Made by a program: the position numbers and the translations under genes. From assembly GCA_035041965.1 (NCBI GenBank), contig JAPYMA010000099.1, positions 1-64,000 of the forward strand: a DNA stretch of 64,000 nucleotides, written 5' to 3'. Below, piece by piece: positions 39,477 through 53,300 of the stretch. The first letter of the stretch is position 1, and each line of letters starts with the position of its first letter. This DNA comes from Anisakis pegreffii (taxonomy: Eukaryota; Nematoda; Chromadorea; Rhabditida; Anisakidae). The notes beneath the pieces were generated by a model. That model was not told the DNA's origin, searched no databases, and worked only from the letters and a program-made list of their open reading frames with translations.

Positions 39477-42400
39477 ATTTAATTCCTTTTCAAGGAATCG
39501 ACTTTGAACTTCAATTCAGAAAGATTTTACTAAATTGTCCAGTTTTATATCACTAACAACAACAGATGTATGACTGCCCACTCGGTGGATTATATTGTTT
39601 TGGACTATTGAATAGGTGAAACGAAATGAAAATGGCGATTGAAAGAGTGCTGATAAAATCACGATTAAATAATTATGTGCCATAATGATGAGTGAAATGT
39701 CGACACACAAGCCACGATTATCAGCAGTTGTGGTGTGACGAGATGTGATGATGAACGAGTTTATCGAGATTCATACTATAGGTTGTTCTTATGGCGTAGA
39801 TGAGATAAATATCTTGACAATGGATACACTTCTTCATTCATTATCAGATTATAATCTACGGCACGAACATCATCAACAAGCAAAATTATTACTGAGATCG
39901 TTTCTTATAACACGCATAACACCATTCATTATCGACTTAACACAATCACACAATATTGACCTTCATCTTATAATTGCACGAATGCGCAATCGCTATCGTT
40001 TCAGTTTTTCGTGGTTTTTTTTTTTGTGATTTGTCACTCCAGAATTTGAGAGAGTTCAGTGGGAAAAAGACTTCATGATGATACTTCAAAGCACTTCAAA
40101 ACTTCAATTTTTATCAATTTGACTAGCGATGAGAATATAATGCAGAAGTTCTCACAGCAAGTATCCATCTTTCAAGCAAAATAAATTATCGAATGCAAGT
40201 GGGAAGTTATGGAGAACAGTGGAGTGGGAACGCAAGCGCCTTGAGATTATTGCCCAAATTCAGAACAGATACAATAGATAATTAGGTATATTTGACTCAT
40301 TATTTTTTGTTAGACTGGTTGTGATGGATATGCAAATCTTGTATAGTACTCATTGTCGAGAATTATTAATCGTTAATGATGCTGAAACCATTATGAATAT
40401 AAACAATGAAGTTTAGTTGCTACATTGAAAGAATTATCTATCTACATGAAAATATCGAAATGATCTCTCGACTGCAGTTCACAGCGTATCGCTCGCTATA
40501 TTAACCTCGCAAATTTAAACATCGGAGACTCCTCCAAGCAATTCCTTCCAACCAAAAATGCGAAAAGAAGAAGTTAGAGCCGACTCGAAATTCTAGCAGC
40601 TTGTAGGTAGAAAAAAATTTCTTTGTAAGCAAACGAAATTACTCAAAAGTAATTGACAACAACCTACTAAAACAACGAAACAAATGAGAAATGATGGCAG
40701 AGTTGCTTGTTGATGAGCAAGATATTTGCAGCAATTGTAAAGAACAACACTTATAAAATGCTTCATTTGAAACACTGAAACTCTAAAGACCAAAAGAGGT
40801 GCATTTTCAATGAAGCAACGAAATACAAAACCATCACTCAACATCGTCGTTAATAAGCACAGCAGACTGAAGAGTTTCGCATCTATTCATGTTCAAGTGG
40901 CAAATGAACATTTGCAGTTTCGAATTCTGACATGTATTAATAATAGTAATTGTATGTAATGAAGAAGTAATAAAATAAATTGAATTCGTTTTCAAAAGAA
41001 TAAGCAATCTGCTTCAAATGGGCACCATTAGAAATACGAACGAATCGCATCGTTTTTATAATTCAATGGTTATCTTTTTGTGCTCATTTTTCCACCTTAT
41101 CTGATCCGAAAGCGTCGCCATGATCGCCGCAATGCCGCTGATTCGACCGATTTGAAATCGAAAGAAGACGATTAATAATGTTTCTAAATGGATCTGTTCA
41201 AGATGGATGATGATGCTTGAAAGAATAAAGAGTCGTCATTCACTCTCCCAATTTGCCTCTTCACATCATCACTTCTCAGTAAAACACTAACATTTCATTA
41301 TGATCATTTCTATCTTCGTTTACAACACAGTTCTTTAAGAAGAAGCATCCATCTTACGATGATCCTACAACCTTGATGACGAGGAGGAGTCAGCGAACAC
41401 TCAAAATAAAACCAGTGAATTGATATCAATTTCAACTTCAATTTCAATGCTGTTCTCTTGTTATCGCTGCTGAAGAACCAATTGTACTGTATTGGTTTGT
41501 GGGTGTGTAACAAACACATAAAGTATAAGAAGAAACAAATGAAGGCTGAATGAATAACTGAAGAAAGAAGTGAATGAACTGAATGCACGATGTCGAATAA
41601 GTTACTCAAAATAAGATTTATTTTTAAAATGTTTAAGGCTGTTCTTGTTGTTGTATTGTTATGGTTATTGTTGTTGGTGCTGTTCTGTTTTGTTTAAAAT
41701 TCAATTTCATATCGCCGCCTATCTTTTACGTTCACTATCGTTTTAACATCTTCAGCTTCATTATTCGTCGTCGCATCTGCACCGATACCAATTATATTCG
41801 TGGTCTTTTTGCAATAAAACAACTTGAATAAAACTTTTTCAATGGCCTCACAACAAAAACAGTGCAAAAGATGTTTTCCCGCTGCACACCACTCGCTTTC
41901 CTCGCAAAAAGACTGGTTTTATTGTTTTGTTTTTGCTTTTGTTTTAAACTGCTACGAGTGTGAGTCTACAAGCAAAGCGATTAATTAATTATCGATGATA
42001 ATAATGGATGGAAGTGGCGGCCATCGTTCATGAGCTAGTAGATGATTCTAATAAGCTGACACTGCGCTGTAGTCGTCGATCGTTTCTACATGATATCAAT
42101 GAATCGAAAATGATCCGAAATTTTTGAACTGAACTGATCATGAAATCGATCAGTTCGATCAGTTCATTGATATGCTTTTATGTAATCTAAATGGCGCACT
42201 TGAATTAAAATTAAATATGCCGAAGAAACAAGTGAACCACGATTGATTGCTCACATATTCCGACTGATATGCTAGCTTCCCATGAAGTATGAAAACGGGC
42301 GGCTCACCGAACTGAAACTCATCAACACTCGAAACAAAAAACGAGAAGTGAATCAATGACAGCCGTTGCAAATTTCAAGCCGAAATATTTGCTACATATT

Positions 42401-42742
42401 GAGATGGAGAGAACCAATTTAAAAGTACCAACAAAAAATTGAATATGAAAATGGAAAATATGAAATATACGTCTGACAATAATTAAAATGAAGAGTAATC
42501 GAGTGCGCACTCAACGCGCCCATACAAACAAGCGCAAACACTTGAGCATCACGAGTATCATCGAAGAAATTGCCCAAATGAAGAACATTCTAAGATTTAT
42601 AATTTGAAAAGGCGTACATTTATATACGATCACCTCGGTTTGATGCAGTAAAACAATTCAATCCTCCTGAATAAATTCCCATGCGTGTTCAAAGTGTTCG
42701 TTCACACGTTCGAAGGTGAATGATCTGCGAGATAATGAATTA
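39477..42742. other. No defendable gene
   Basis: AT-rich spacer between gene B and the tRNA cluster. A minor palindromic stretch around 42131-42160 repeats GAACTGATC/GATCAGTTC. Short frames are unsupported. Confidence 0.35.
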
Positions 42743-43027
42743 TTACGGAAGAAATGAACGAGTAGTGAAGGTGTGAACAAATCTGAGGTAATATCCAAGA
42801 TAAGATAACCTGCGAAAGGCATTCGTTATCTTGCGAGCGCACCATATGAGATTATCCAATTGGTTTGAGGCAAAGTTCAGTTGAACTGTTCCTGTATCAT
42901 CGTGAGAGCAGTAGCGATAATCACTTGAGTTCTTTTGTTTTAGACTGAAACGGATTCGGAAAATAATAACTGTTCGGTTGATCATCGGTCTTGAATTTAC
43001 TCGGGAAATGGGTGGAGCAGATCGCAT
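42743..43027 (-). CDS. Hypothetical 94-residue basic protein
   Basis: The frame runs from an ATG at 43027 to a TAA. The acceptor-like TTTTTCCAACTTCAG ends eight bases before the ATG, which suggests trans-splicing. The product (MRSAPPISRVNSRPM...) is rich in Arg and Ser, with no signal peptide or known motif. It may be a complete small gene or the first exon of a longer one. Confidence 0.35.
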   Translation of the reverse strand: MRSAPPISRVNSRPMINRTVIIFRIRFSLKQKNSSDYRYCSHDDTGTVQLNFASNQLDNLIWCARKITNAFRRLSYLGYYLRFVHTFTTRSFLP

Positions 43028-43548
43028 TCTACAGCTGAAGTTGGAAAAATCAGAGAAACTCGATGGTGCAAATTAGGCAGATTTAATTTAGTTAAGAACA
43101 TTTCCATAGTTTATATTCGGCTTGCGCTCAGCAGTTAATTGATCAGAACATATGAAGTAATGATGAATTGCTTAATTGTTCGCATACACACAAATCCTTC
43201 CAAACCTGCCTTACCACTTATATTTCATCTGTGTTCAACACTTGTAACCTTGGTGAGTGTGGCTCCAGATCTGTTTTAGATGCGAAGTGCATCACAAACA
43301 TCAGTTTAAAAACATCAACAAAACAGTTGCCACTGTCAGAATACAGAAAGATTCTTATCTAACATCTTCGATGCTATCGGCTCGAGTCCGTCCGTCATTT
43401 ATTCAAAACAAATGCGACACTCTTTAGTGTTGTTGTTTGATCGTTGATATGCATTCAGCGTCATCATTCATTTGTAACTTTCAAATCGATGCATAATTTA
43501 ATTCATTAAGTTGACAAAAGAACTTCTGAAGAGTCTGAATGGTGATCG

Positions 43549-43758
43549 TTAACGTATTAATTCCAAAAAGTTTAGCGTAGCTACTGTTTCCGAACTGTTG
43601 CAATGAATATATGATAAAAGCATTGTTTTAGCCATCCAGTGTGCGAATTCTTTTGGGAGTACGCCGACTAATGTAGAATTCTCTTGGAAATTCTCGAACA
43701 ATTCAGGTGCATCGTCGCTGATTTGGTGAACAATGGATAGGAAATGGTTTAGCGGCAT
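43549..43758 (-). CDS. Hypothetical 69-residue protein
   Basis: The frame runs from ATG (MPLNHFLSIVHQISDDAPEL) to TAA with a natural amino-acid mix and good codon choice. No acceptor is seen upstream and no domain is recognised. Weak candidate. Confidence 0.22.
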   Translation of the reverse strand: MPLNHFLSIVHQISDDAPELFENFQENSTLVGVLPKEFAHWMAKTMLLSYIHCNSSETVATLNFLELIR

Positions 43759-44408
43759 GATAAGAGATGATCGTAGAGATCAGAGGGACGCATACATTTG
43801 TGTGAGTGAGGTTGGCCATTCAAATTGAATAAATGGATTAACACGAACAGTAATCTCACAGATTCACATCTTCGTCGGTGTGCTATGATAATAGAATGTT
43901 GACATACTCTCGGGGACAGCTATTGGTGACACTATCAATTCAGTGAATTGACTTCGCTTGAGAAAATGTTCGGATCGATGCTACATTTCATTGAGTAGGT
44001 TCAAGCATATTGGAAGTAATATCGTCATTTTTGATCGGTCATCTACATACATGTTAATCGAATGTTACTGTGAACGTTGTGGAAATATGATGATCTGATA
44101 TGATCTTGAGAATGAGAAGCGAACAGATAGGCGGATACCTGAACGGTTAAAATTCGGACCTTAAGGGGTAGGATGCCCTAAAATGAGAGGTTGAATTAAA
44201 TGATGTTCTTAAAGTCGAATTTTTCAAATTACAAAACTTCGTAGTGCATTGCAGTAAACTGCATTTGTCGCCAGAACGCAACTGTCATTGATTCCTGGCA
44301 TAATCAAGCAAAAGAATTCGAGCTAAAGTAGTATCGCAGATAAAACATCACAGTGGTAACTTGTTTCGCAAACAGCAAAAATACAATTCATGTAGAAACA
44401 AAAAATTT

Positions 44409-44481
44409 CGACCGCGGCAGGAGTCGAACCTGCAATCTTCGGTTCCGTAGACCGACGCGTTGTCCATTGCGCCACGCGGCC
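44409..44481 (-). tRNA. tRNA-Arg (ACG)
   Basis: A 73-base intron-less cloverleaf. The acceptor stem is GGCCGCG/CGCGGTC with discriminator G. The A box is TGGCGCAATGG. The anticodon stem TCGGT/ACCGA encloses loop CTACGGA, giving anticodon ACG (read ICG, arginine CGN codons). The T arm is GCAGG-TTCGACT-CCTGC. A six-T run just downstream is a normal Pol III terminator. It is identical to the copy at 45000. Confidence 0.97.
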
Positions 44482-44613
44482 ACATCGTTTTGCTTTGTTG
44501 GATTACCTGAACTATTTGACATTGAGTAAAAATGCTTGAGGTGAAAACATTTTAACGAATACTATGTAAATTACTGATTGCGAGTAAAAATACCCAACTT
44601 GAGTGATTTGCAT

Positions 44614-44814
44614 TTACATGTTCGCCTGGAATACAGAATAAAACATGGATGTAAAACTATCACAATTCTCAAGTATTAGGTTTGCAATGTGCTTATGAGG
44701 TGCACAGATACTTTGCATCTTTAGCTCATCGTTGTCAGCTTTCGATAATTTTCTCTCGCAGCATAGCTTGAGCGATTGGAATTTTGCATAACTTTTTGAA
44801 CGGATACTCCACAT
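44614..44814 (-). CDS. Hypothetical 66-residue frame between the tRNA genes
   Basis: ATG to TAA, opening MWSIRSKSYAKFQSLKLCC. It sits between the two tRNA-Arg copies on the same strand. Chance is the simplest explanation. Confidence 0.15.
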   Translation of the reverse strand: MWSIRSKSYAKFQSLKLCCERKLSKADNDELKMQSICAPHKHIANLILENCDSFTSMFYSVFQANM

Positions 44815-44999
44815 CGTGGAGATATCTGTCTGCCAGTCGCAGACTCCATATTTGGAAATTCACAGAGTCTAGCCATCATAACACGAAAGAAAGAATTACT
44901 CGAATGTAAACAGGGAAATCCATAAAAAGGAAAATATATTGTTCCGTTTCATGCTTCATTATCATCCAATGCAATAATCTAAGCTTTGTGAAAAAATTC

Positions 45000-45072
45000 C
45001 GACCGCGGCAGGAGTCGAACCTGCAATCTTCGGTTCCGTAGACCGACGCGTTGTCCATTGCGCCACGCGGCC
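45000..45072 (-). tRNA. tRNA-Arg (ACG), second copy
   Basis: Identical over all 73 bases to the tRNA at 44409-44481, same strand, start-to-start distance 591 bp. Anticodon ACG. It is followed on the minus strand by a six-T terminator. Flanks beyond a short A-rich stretch do not match, so this looks like an old local duplication or gene conversion limited to the gene itself. Confidence 0.97.
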
Positions 45073-47329
45073 ACACCTCCAGCTCTCACTGATCATTATC
45101 AACAATTGTGAAAGCTTCGGAAACTTGTCCGATATTTTTCAGCCGATATAAAACGTTCGAAAAACCATAATATGAATCTGATGATCGAGTAAAACTATGA
45201 CAACTTCGACTAAATAACTCCGACTGCGACAATGTTTATGAATTTCTCAGCATATGGAATATTTTTATAAAGGGTGAAATAAATTCGCAAATATTTACTT
45301 CATATGCTCAGTTGTTTACGTGAATGAACCTCATAAAACTTTACAATACCAACTAAAAATTACAATTAAATGGGCAATCGAAACATCTCCCTTCTCATTC
45401 AACACTCAAATTTGACGACTGCATTTACAAGTTTTGCTATGCGCATATTGCTAAAATTTCACAAACGATGTTTTTATGATTATGTTGACAAGTGTTTTCA
45501 CCTCATTCGATTCCGTTTTATGAGCAATTCGAAGCAATTCCCGTTTCATTACGCTGCTACGAAACAGCGATAAAATTCATTATACCCAACAAAGACTTCA
45601 ATTTAATTGCGAAACGATATGACCATCTGATGAAAACTTCCCTTCGATCAGCACACGCCTGCCGCTAATCAAACTAAATTTAGTACAAATCTGTTTGCGC
45701 GATATACTCCCGTCGATTTCTCTTAACATTTGAAACAAATAGCAGTCCTACTAGTTTTCTAATGTTCACCTGCTCAGAAGAAATATTCTCCTGTCCAAAA
45801 ATTTTTCGGAACAACCAATTTCCAACCGAATTTCGTTTCAATATCCACATCAACAGTGCTATCGTATCATCTTTATTTCATTTCAAAGGGCATTATCATT
45901 GATCGCTGGATGTTTGGATATGATCTTGAATATCTTTATCTTCATTAGAATACATTCTAATAGTCAGCGTTTCATTATCGCTATGAGAAAGTATGCTAAT
46001 CTGTTGTATCCTTTAAGAATCACACTGAATATATGATCGGAACACCGAAAACGTGCTTCAGATCTTACTGAAAGAACTCAGCGAAGCTTTAACTCCAAAC
46101 AATTTGCTGTACTTAAGAATTTGAAAAGATAAACAACCGACGAATGATCATTGCATTTGTGCTGTTTAAGGTGATAGAAGAGATATAATTGGATGAATGG
46201 ACTGATAGGTACGAAAGTGAAATTGCATCAAAGGGGACCGCTACCAGATGTGTTCATTGGTTCATCTTTGTTTATCTTGATCACATAAAACACAGCTCAT
46301 CCATTCTGAGGACATTTCAGAACAATAAAGATGATCAGCATCCAATTCTATGACCTCATTATCAGATTTCATTTGTTGTAGCAAGTGTTCTAAATATGTT
46401 CAGTTCAAAATATCAAGATCTGCCCTCGGGTGCGATGGTTTTTAATGCTCATCAATATTGACACTGTCGAAGTGAGATTTGAGAAAGATCTTCCATTTGC
46501 TTGATGTGCAAATTTCAGAATCTATTTGAATCATAGGACGATAATTGATAAAATTTTTGGCCTCGAACGCATTTGGTGTGTGTTTATTAATTGTATTATG
46601 AGAAAGCAACATATCGAACTAAGTTTTAAAAATAACATTTATTATCAAGCATATTTTATGTACAATCGATCGAGAAAATATTACACGGATACTCTTGAAT
46701 CGAAATAAAATTACTTCATTTACAACACCGAAATAACAATATGACATTTATACATCTACTTTCTGACTTCACTTCGCATGATGACGACTTTGTGTTTGAT
46801 TCGTTATGGCAGTTCAGTTGTTTGAGGGGTGAACCATTCATGCAGATCTAGGACAAGGCATAAAAGCACCGATGAACATGGCACATAAATTGCTACGAAT
46901 TGGGAGATTCATGAGGAATTCTCTGAGATGAAGTGAAGCGTTTAGAAAGTATATCGAATAGAATCCCGTTCCTTCTCGAGCTCCTCAACAAAACAAAAAA
47001 AACTCTTGTTTCACCGCGCTCTCACCATTAAAAAATTATTTCATCTTTCTAAGAAGATGCCTATTTGCTTATCCCAATCAACACATCCAGATACAACTTC
47101 GTTTCAGTGAAAATACGTTAGAAGGCCGAGATCACAGACAGTCAAAAGAGATCACAGATGAACGCGAACAATATCAATGGATACGAAACAACTCTTGTGA
47201 AGGCACTGTCACCTTGATTCAAATAAATGAATTCTTTTGCAGTTCATCGAGCCATTGATGTCTTAGCAAGAGTTGTTCCGTATTCAATCGAATATTGACA
47301 TCAGCAATAAAATCATCACAGTGAACAGT
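45073..47329. other. Spacer 3' of gene C
   Basis: Nothing recognisable beyond short chance frames. No clear AATAAA for gene C was found. Confidence 0.35.
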
Positions 47330-50300
47330 TCACACAGATTCCAGTCCACTGTCATCATGACGATCGCAAACAGTGGTCAGATTTGGTGATAGTTTCAGAT
47401 GGCATGTTCCGATGGTGGATCTTGAATTGTGATTCGACATTGGTCCAGTCAGTGTTGACACGGTATCAATTGCAGATGTCGACGTCGCATCGCTACGATT
47501 GCTTAACCAATGCGGCAGAGCATGGTACTTTTGATCCCAAGGTGTCTCGTATCTAGAATTTACCGATATTTTTACTGATTTTTTAAGAGAACACAGTCGA
47601 TTGCTCTGATAACGAAATGAACTCTTCCAAAAAAATGAACAAATGAATCAAGCTTAACGGCGATCACGCAGTCAATAAGATTCGATGTCAGAATTATTTG
47701 TAAATTAAGGTTTGACGAATCAAAACGACTTGAATACGGGTTCGATCTACGGGAAATTCATTGTATTGAGATGCATGGATCATGCAAAGCGATAAACCAA
47801 ATAAATGATGCAAAACAAATGCGAGATCTTAATGTGAGGTTTCCAGATCTTAGAATCATACTGATACAGTAGAAGTAGGCAGCCACTATATGAATCACGT
47901 CACAAAAGCAAAAAATAGCTAGCAACTGATAATTTACACCAACTGATATGATAATCACCGTATTCGTATGAAATCCAAATAACCTAATTCATAAAACAAG
48001 CTTCATCCCACTGTTATCACAGCTCCTGAATTCAGCATGCGTTCTTATTAAGTTCCATACTTCTTCTACAACAACTTCTACAACACGATCTTAATTGATC
48101 CACTCAGCATGACATGCTATCTAACCGCAGTATCAATTATACGCTTGAGGAATCGTCGAATTATTACAATTGCGATGTTAGTTGGGATCCGTACTGTCGA
48201 AGGTATGTCATCAATACTGTTATAAATTTGTGAATTGAAGATAAAAATGAAGAAGCGTATAAGCAGAACAAGCAAAAGAACCTGCTACTAGTACTATCAT
48301 CGGAGCCATGCAACGATTCCACATGCACACGATGACAATTGTCGTGATAGACTCCGAAACGTGCCTTGCTCTTTACATTCACGCTGCTCAGTTCCTCTGA
48401 ATTCCTCTTCTGACGTAAATATGCTATCAAAAGGCATGCAAATGCCCCCGAACTTGCCACTGCTATCACAGTCAAAACAATCACTGTGATGTACACCAGC
48501 TGGTCAGCCATCCCAAAGTATCGCATAAATTCTGATGATGGATCATCATCTGGTAACTGAAAATTATTCATTTAGTCGTGTGTTATATCCAAATTGATAT
48601 AAATCACTCATTGAAGTGAAATGCTATGATGAATAGTATGAATAATTGATATGAAAGTGATAAGTAGGAAAAGAATTTGAAATCGTATGTGAAGAACGAG
48701 TGGAAATTCGGTTGATAGTTATTAAAAATGCGGAAAACATCATAAAATTGGAGTTTTTTTTAAATGGTGAATTAATATTTCTTGAAACCATCAATTGCAA
48801 AGTGACCAATTTGATCTGATTGGACTCAATTATATCGGCTTGAGAAAAAGATTCAACTGATTCGTCCCTATGAATATTATCGTCCCTCCCCTCAAATTCA
48901 GGTGTTCCAACGAAACATTAGCAGAAACTGCAGTTTCAACTATTTTGCAAAAAAATGTTTACGGAAGAGGTTTCTAAGTACGATGAAATTCACTACGACC
49001 AAAACGTAGCAATCAAAATTAAATTGACGGAAAATTTTGCATTTGAATTCAATAAAATCAGTCATTTGTTGAGTAAACAAATTCAAAGGATTGCAGAAAG
49101 AACATTTATGATCCTATCACGGCGATCTATTCACTCGAATCACTCAATATGAATGGCGATTTCATGAATGACCAAAACGAATTTCTTTGCTTTCCGCTTA
49201 ACTTCAGTAGTGCACCAAATTTAATTTCAGTTCCTTGATGATGTGACGAAAAACTGATTTGTGCGATGAAAATGTCCTAATTCCAAAAACAACTCAATGA
49301 GAAAATGCTCACTTGATGTCCAACCACAGCCACTTCGGTGTGCTCCACACACCAAGGACATCGTTTGTCGTGTTTCTCAATCGCCAACGTCGCATTAAAG
49401 CATTTGCCCCGCATCTCCACTAACATTTTACCACTTTCGTCGACTACCGGCAACTCCATCTCACCGACCCGATTCAATAACTGAAATCAGCGACATGAAT
49501 GTCTTGGTGGCCTCGATCCCGAAATCAAATTCACTGTTTTCTAAACTTTAAAAGTTGCGAGAGTGATCTTTGTCATAGACATTTATCAGTATCGTATTCA
49601 AGCCATTTCTGAAGTGTTTGATGTGTCGTCGTCGATCATGAATAGAAACTGATCGATTTGGGTTGCATGCAACATGGTCTGTGCTCGAGCGAATTTATGG
49701 TTTGCCCATTCAGCTATAGTTGAAATTTGATTTGATGATGCGCCGATATTTGACACTTAGACTAGCAGCTTAGTTTGGGTGATGATGTTTATAGAAGTGA
49801 GTGAGTTAATCTCATTATTGAGAGGATGAATTATATAAACGATCGGATCGTTCAATTGAGGCAACCGCACTCTTAGCATAACACATTTCAATGCGTACAA
49901 ACAACCACACATCTGCGCACTGCAAAGCCAATATTCATATCGTATAACCACAATGTCTACTCTCATAAAGTCATTAAGCTTAATGAAAGTTCCATGCGGA
50001 TTTTGAATTTTTCTTTATATTCATTGTCAGTCTCGCTGCATATTCTCAATTTCATGCATAATCTATTAGTGATGCTGTTGTGTGGCTATTGAACGAACAC
50101 TCTCAACACATACATCATTGAAAAGAACGAACTTACAAATTCCTCATCAACTGTCTTCTGAAACATTCGAACGTTTGTAGTCGAATCACAAGTTCGTGTG
50201 AAACCATAGGTTGGATCCACCCCGGACACCTCACATCCCAATGTCACATCTGATGGCTGTCCATGCTTCCAGTGTGTCACGAATGCTCGAGAACGGTCCT

Positions 50301-53300
50301 GAAAACGGTCCTGTCAATTGTCATTTTGTCAAAAAGTTGTCATTTTCGTTTGCACTGTTGTAGGAGAAATTTCATTAGTTGAATTTAGATTTTTATGGCA
50401 GACCAAGCTAAATAACATTGATGAGCTGTGAAGTTGAGTGAAAATTACGGTTGGTTGAGGTGATGAATGAACGAAGTACACTGAAAATAGTTGATTGATT
50501 GACATTTCTATTAAATTTTCCGTTTTCATTTACCATCCATCGTGGGGGTGAAGTTTCATTGGAACACACCAAAATGTAACAAGACTTGATAAACATCAAT
50601 TCAGATGTTCAGACATGCATCCTCTTATCCATCCCTTGTCTAGCAGTGTTCATCAAACAAAATGAAGAAAATGAATGAGAAAAGCGCACATAAATGAGAT
50701 TAATGAATTGTTCCATTGAATGGGAAAAAAGCAAGAGCAAATAATTGTTGTGAAGTGGTAGAGTGAGAATGGACGAGATAATGAGTAAATACGAACAGAA
50801 ATTATTTAATGAAAAGAATTTTGGTTCGAATATGCCACGATGACACATCGATGACATTTACTGCATGTAATTATCATTTCAAGATATGCAGTTGAGTGCT
50901 GCTCATCGTCTCATTTAGGAGTTTGCACAAAAATGATAACAATTATATAAGTTTGTGTGCAAATAATAGAATAAATGATGTGGTGCTCTTATCTGTGTAA
51001 ATATTGATACAGTCGTTAGATGTAACAATCATAATGACCCCATTCACTCGTTGTTTCATGAGTGCTGGAATTGTTCTCTTAAACATTAAACGCTGGTTCA
51101 TGTGCTTGTGTTCTGAAGGCTCTTTATTGAGGACATCAAAACTGTCACATAGTGATCATTTTATGACGGCAACAATCTGGGCAGAGTTAGACGATAAGTT
51201 GATAAAAATGATTGATTGCTATTGAGATAGATAATTTACAAAATCAGAAAGCTTTTTCTCATTCATTCATTCACATTCGAACATAGAAAGAAACGATTTC
51301 GAGTGATGAATTTGAAATAGTCTATTATCTGTAAGATCTGATAACTACCAGCCGTTCATGCAATAGCGACAAGAGTAACCTCATCCATCAATTTTTATCG
51401 ATTAAGAAGCTCAGAGATGATAAAAATAGAGACAAGTCATTTATTGAAGGTTTTAAATATTTGACGCTACTTATTGAGGCGAATATATTTAATTTGATTT
51501 CTCCATTGAATTTAAAATGGCCGATCAAATTGTATTAGCAAATGAAGGTTGGGTAGCGAATTAAGTGGCGCAGCGAAGCTTTGATCAATCGGAGATCACG
51601 ATTGAGAGCTTACATTTTCTTATTTTCACAAGTGCCATCTCGATGGCTCTTGTGAAAATAAGAAAATGTAAACATAAATTAAGTGGCAAAGGATAACTCC
51701 TCAAAGAAAAGTTGTAAAATTGAGCGACAGGCCCTAACACATAAATGATTCTGAAGTGTCTTGAATTTGATGATCAATTTTCATTCAGAATATCTGGTTT
51801 AATCGGAATATTTTCGTGAATGTTTATGTGAATGTGACAATATTTTTCAGTTGTATAACATAAGTATTTGCATAACAATTGCATTCAACAGCATTTCACT
51901 ACAGTCTGTGACGATAGCGTTACTCGTGAACCAGCTCACCGGGGGGTTTACATCCAAAATGCTGACCTTATCCGAGATAATAAGCCACAACATTTGTGAC
52001 GATATGATGATAAACGATTTGAGAATGAATTTGTGTTCTGACATGAGACTGATCGTGTTCCTTAGCGATTTCATGTTGATTCGAACAAAATAATTATTCC
52101 ATATGAAACAATACGCTGCGTTAGAAGACAGCTGCTTGCCATTAGAACAATATTTATTGTACTGTTCAGATACATTAGTGAAAGTGTTACATGATTAATG
52201 ATATTTTGAGTGAAAACCAAGCTGTGCACTGTTCAATGCGAAGAGTAGCGATGAGATAATTTGAATATGACCACATTCCACTGCCAATCGATGTATAACA
52301 AATACATAGAAAATATCAATAAGTCTTAAGTGAAACACACCAATAACAAGTTCTTCGAAATGTCTGCACGATGCATTAGTGAGGCTAATCTTCGTGTGTT
52401 TTTTCAGGAATCAGCATGAAATTGTTTTTTGCAAATAACATGAATTTTTAGCACAGCACTGACAACAAAATGATGGATATAATTAAGTGAAAAAGTATTG
52501 CAAAGAACGTGACCGATACCAGTTATGCGATAATTTCGTCATAAGTTGCAGTTGAATAATTGAATTATTCACTATGTACAAGCGAGGAGGGTTGATAGAC
52601 GACTCTATAAAAATGCTCAGTTTCACTGGAACTAAAATAACATTCTCTAAAATTCTACTCAAAACAAAGGATGGTAAATTTGGAACTGGTTGATTACTAA
52701 CAGCGAGAATTTTTGTTTTGTCTTTTGAAAATGTCGCTGTTTGGATGTCGTTACCTTTGAAAATGTCGCTGTTTGGATGTCGTTACCTTTGAAAATGTCG
52801 CTACCTTTCGAAAATGTTTATTCTTGAAATGGCTTGAATGGAATGGAGGTTCGCATGAAATTAGACAACTACGGCTGATATACTAGCAAAAGTTAATGGT
52901 GATGATGAGTGCATTAACAGTTGAGGGGACTGATTTATTCAACTGGAAGGAGAACATGATCAAATGCGCTTCTGCAACTGATTTTACTAATACGATAATT
53001 AATTCACTGAAACTCTGGACAGCTTTTATGATAGGTTGGTAATGCGTGTATGCAGAAGTAACGGTGATGAGACTAATTGAAAGGTGTCATCAGATTACCC
53101 TTTGCGGTATTTTTCATTGGTCGGCCTTGGCCAACGTTGCTGCCGTGGTCGCATCCCGCTGATTTAAATACGCTTTAAAACAACAACAAAGCATCCATCC
53201 GTCGACCGTACGTACAAATGTAATCGCATTATTCTATTGTTTCGTTAATGTGTTGTACATTGCAAAATCTAAGATCTAATGAGAACTTTATGCAGTTTTG

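Noticed and set aside
44876..45076. Minus-strand 66-codon frame
   Set aside because: Its first third is the tRNA-Arg gene read as protein.
48955..49152. Plus-strand 65-codon frame inside intron 3 of gene C
   Set aside because: Protein-like but with no splice or promoter signal; a chance frame is sufficient.
53101..53200. Short GC-richer patch possibly from a retroelement tail
   Set aside because: Too short, and no second copy in the window to define it.
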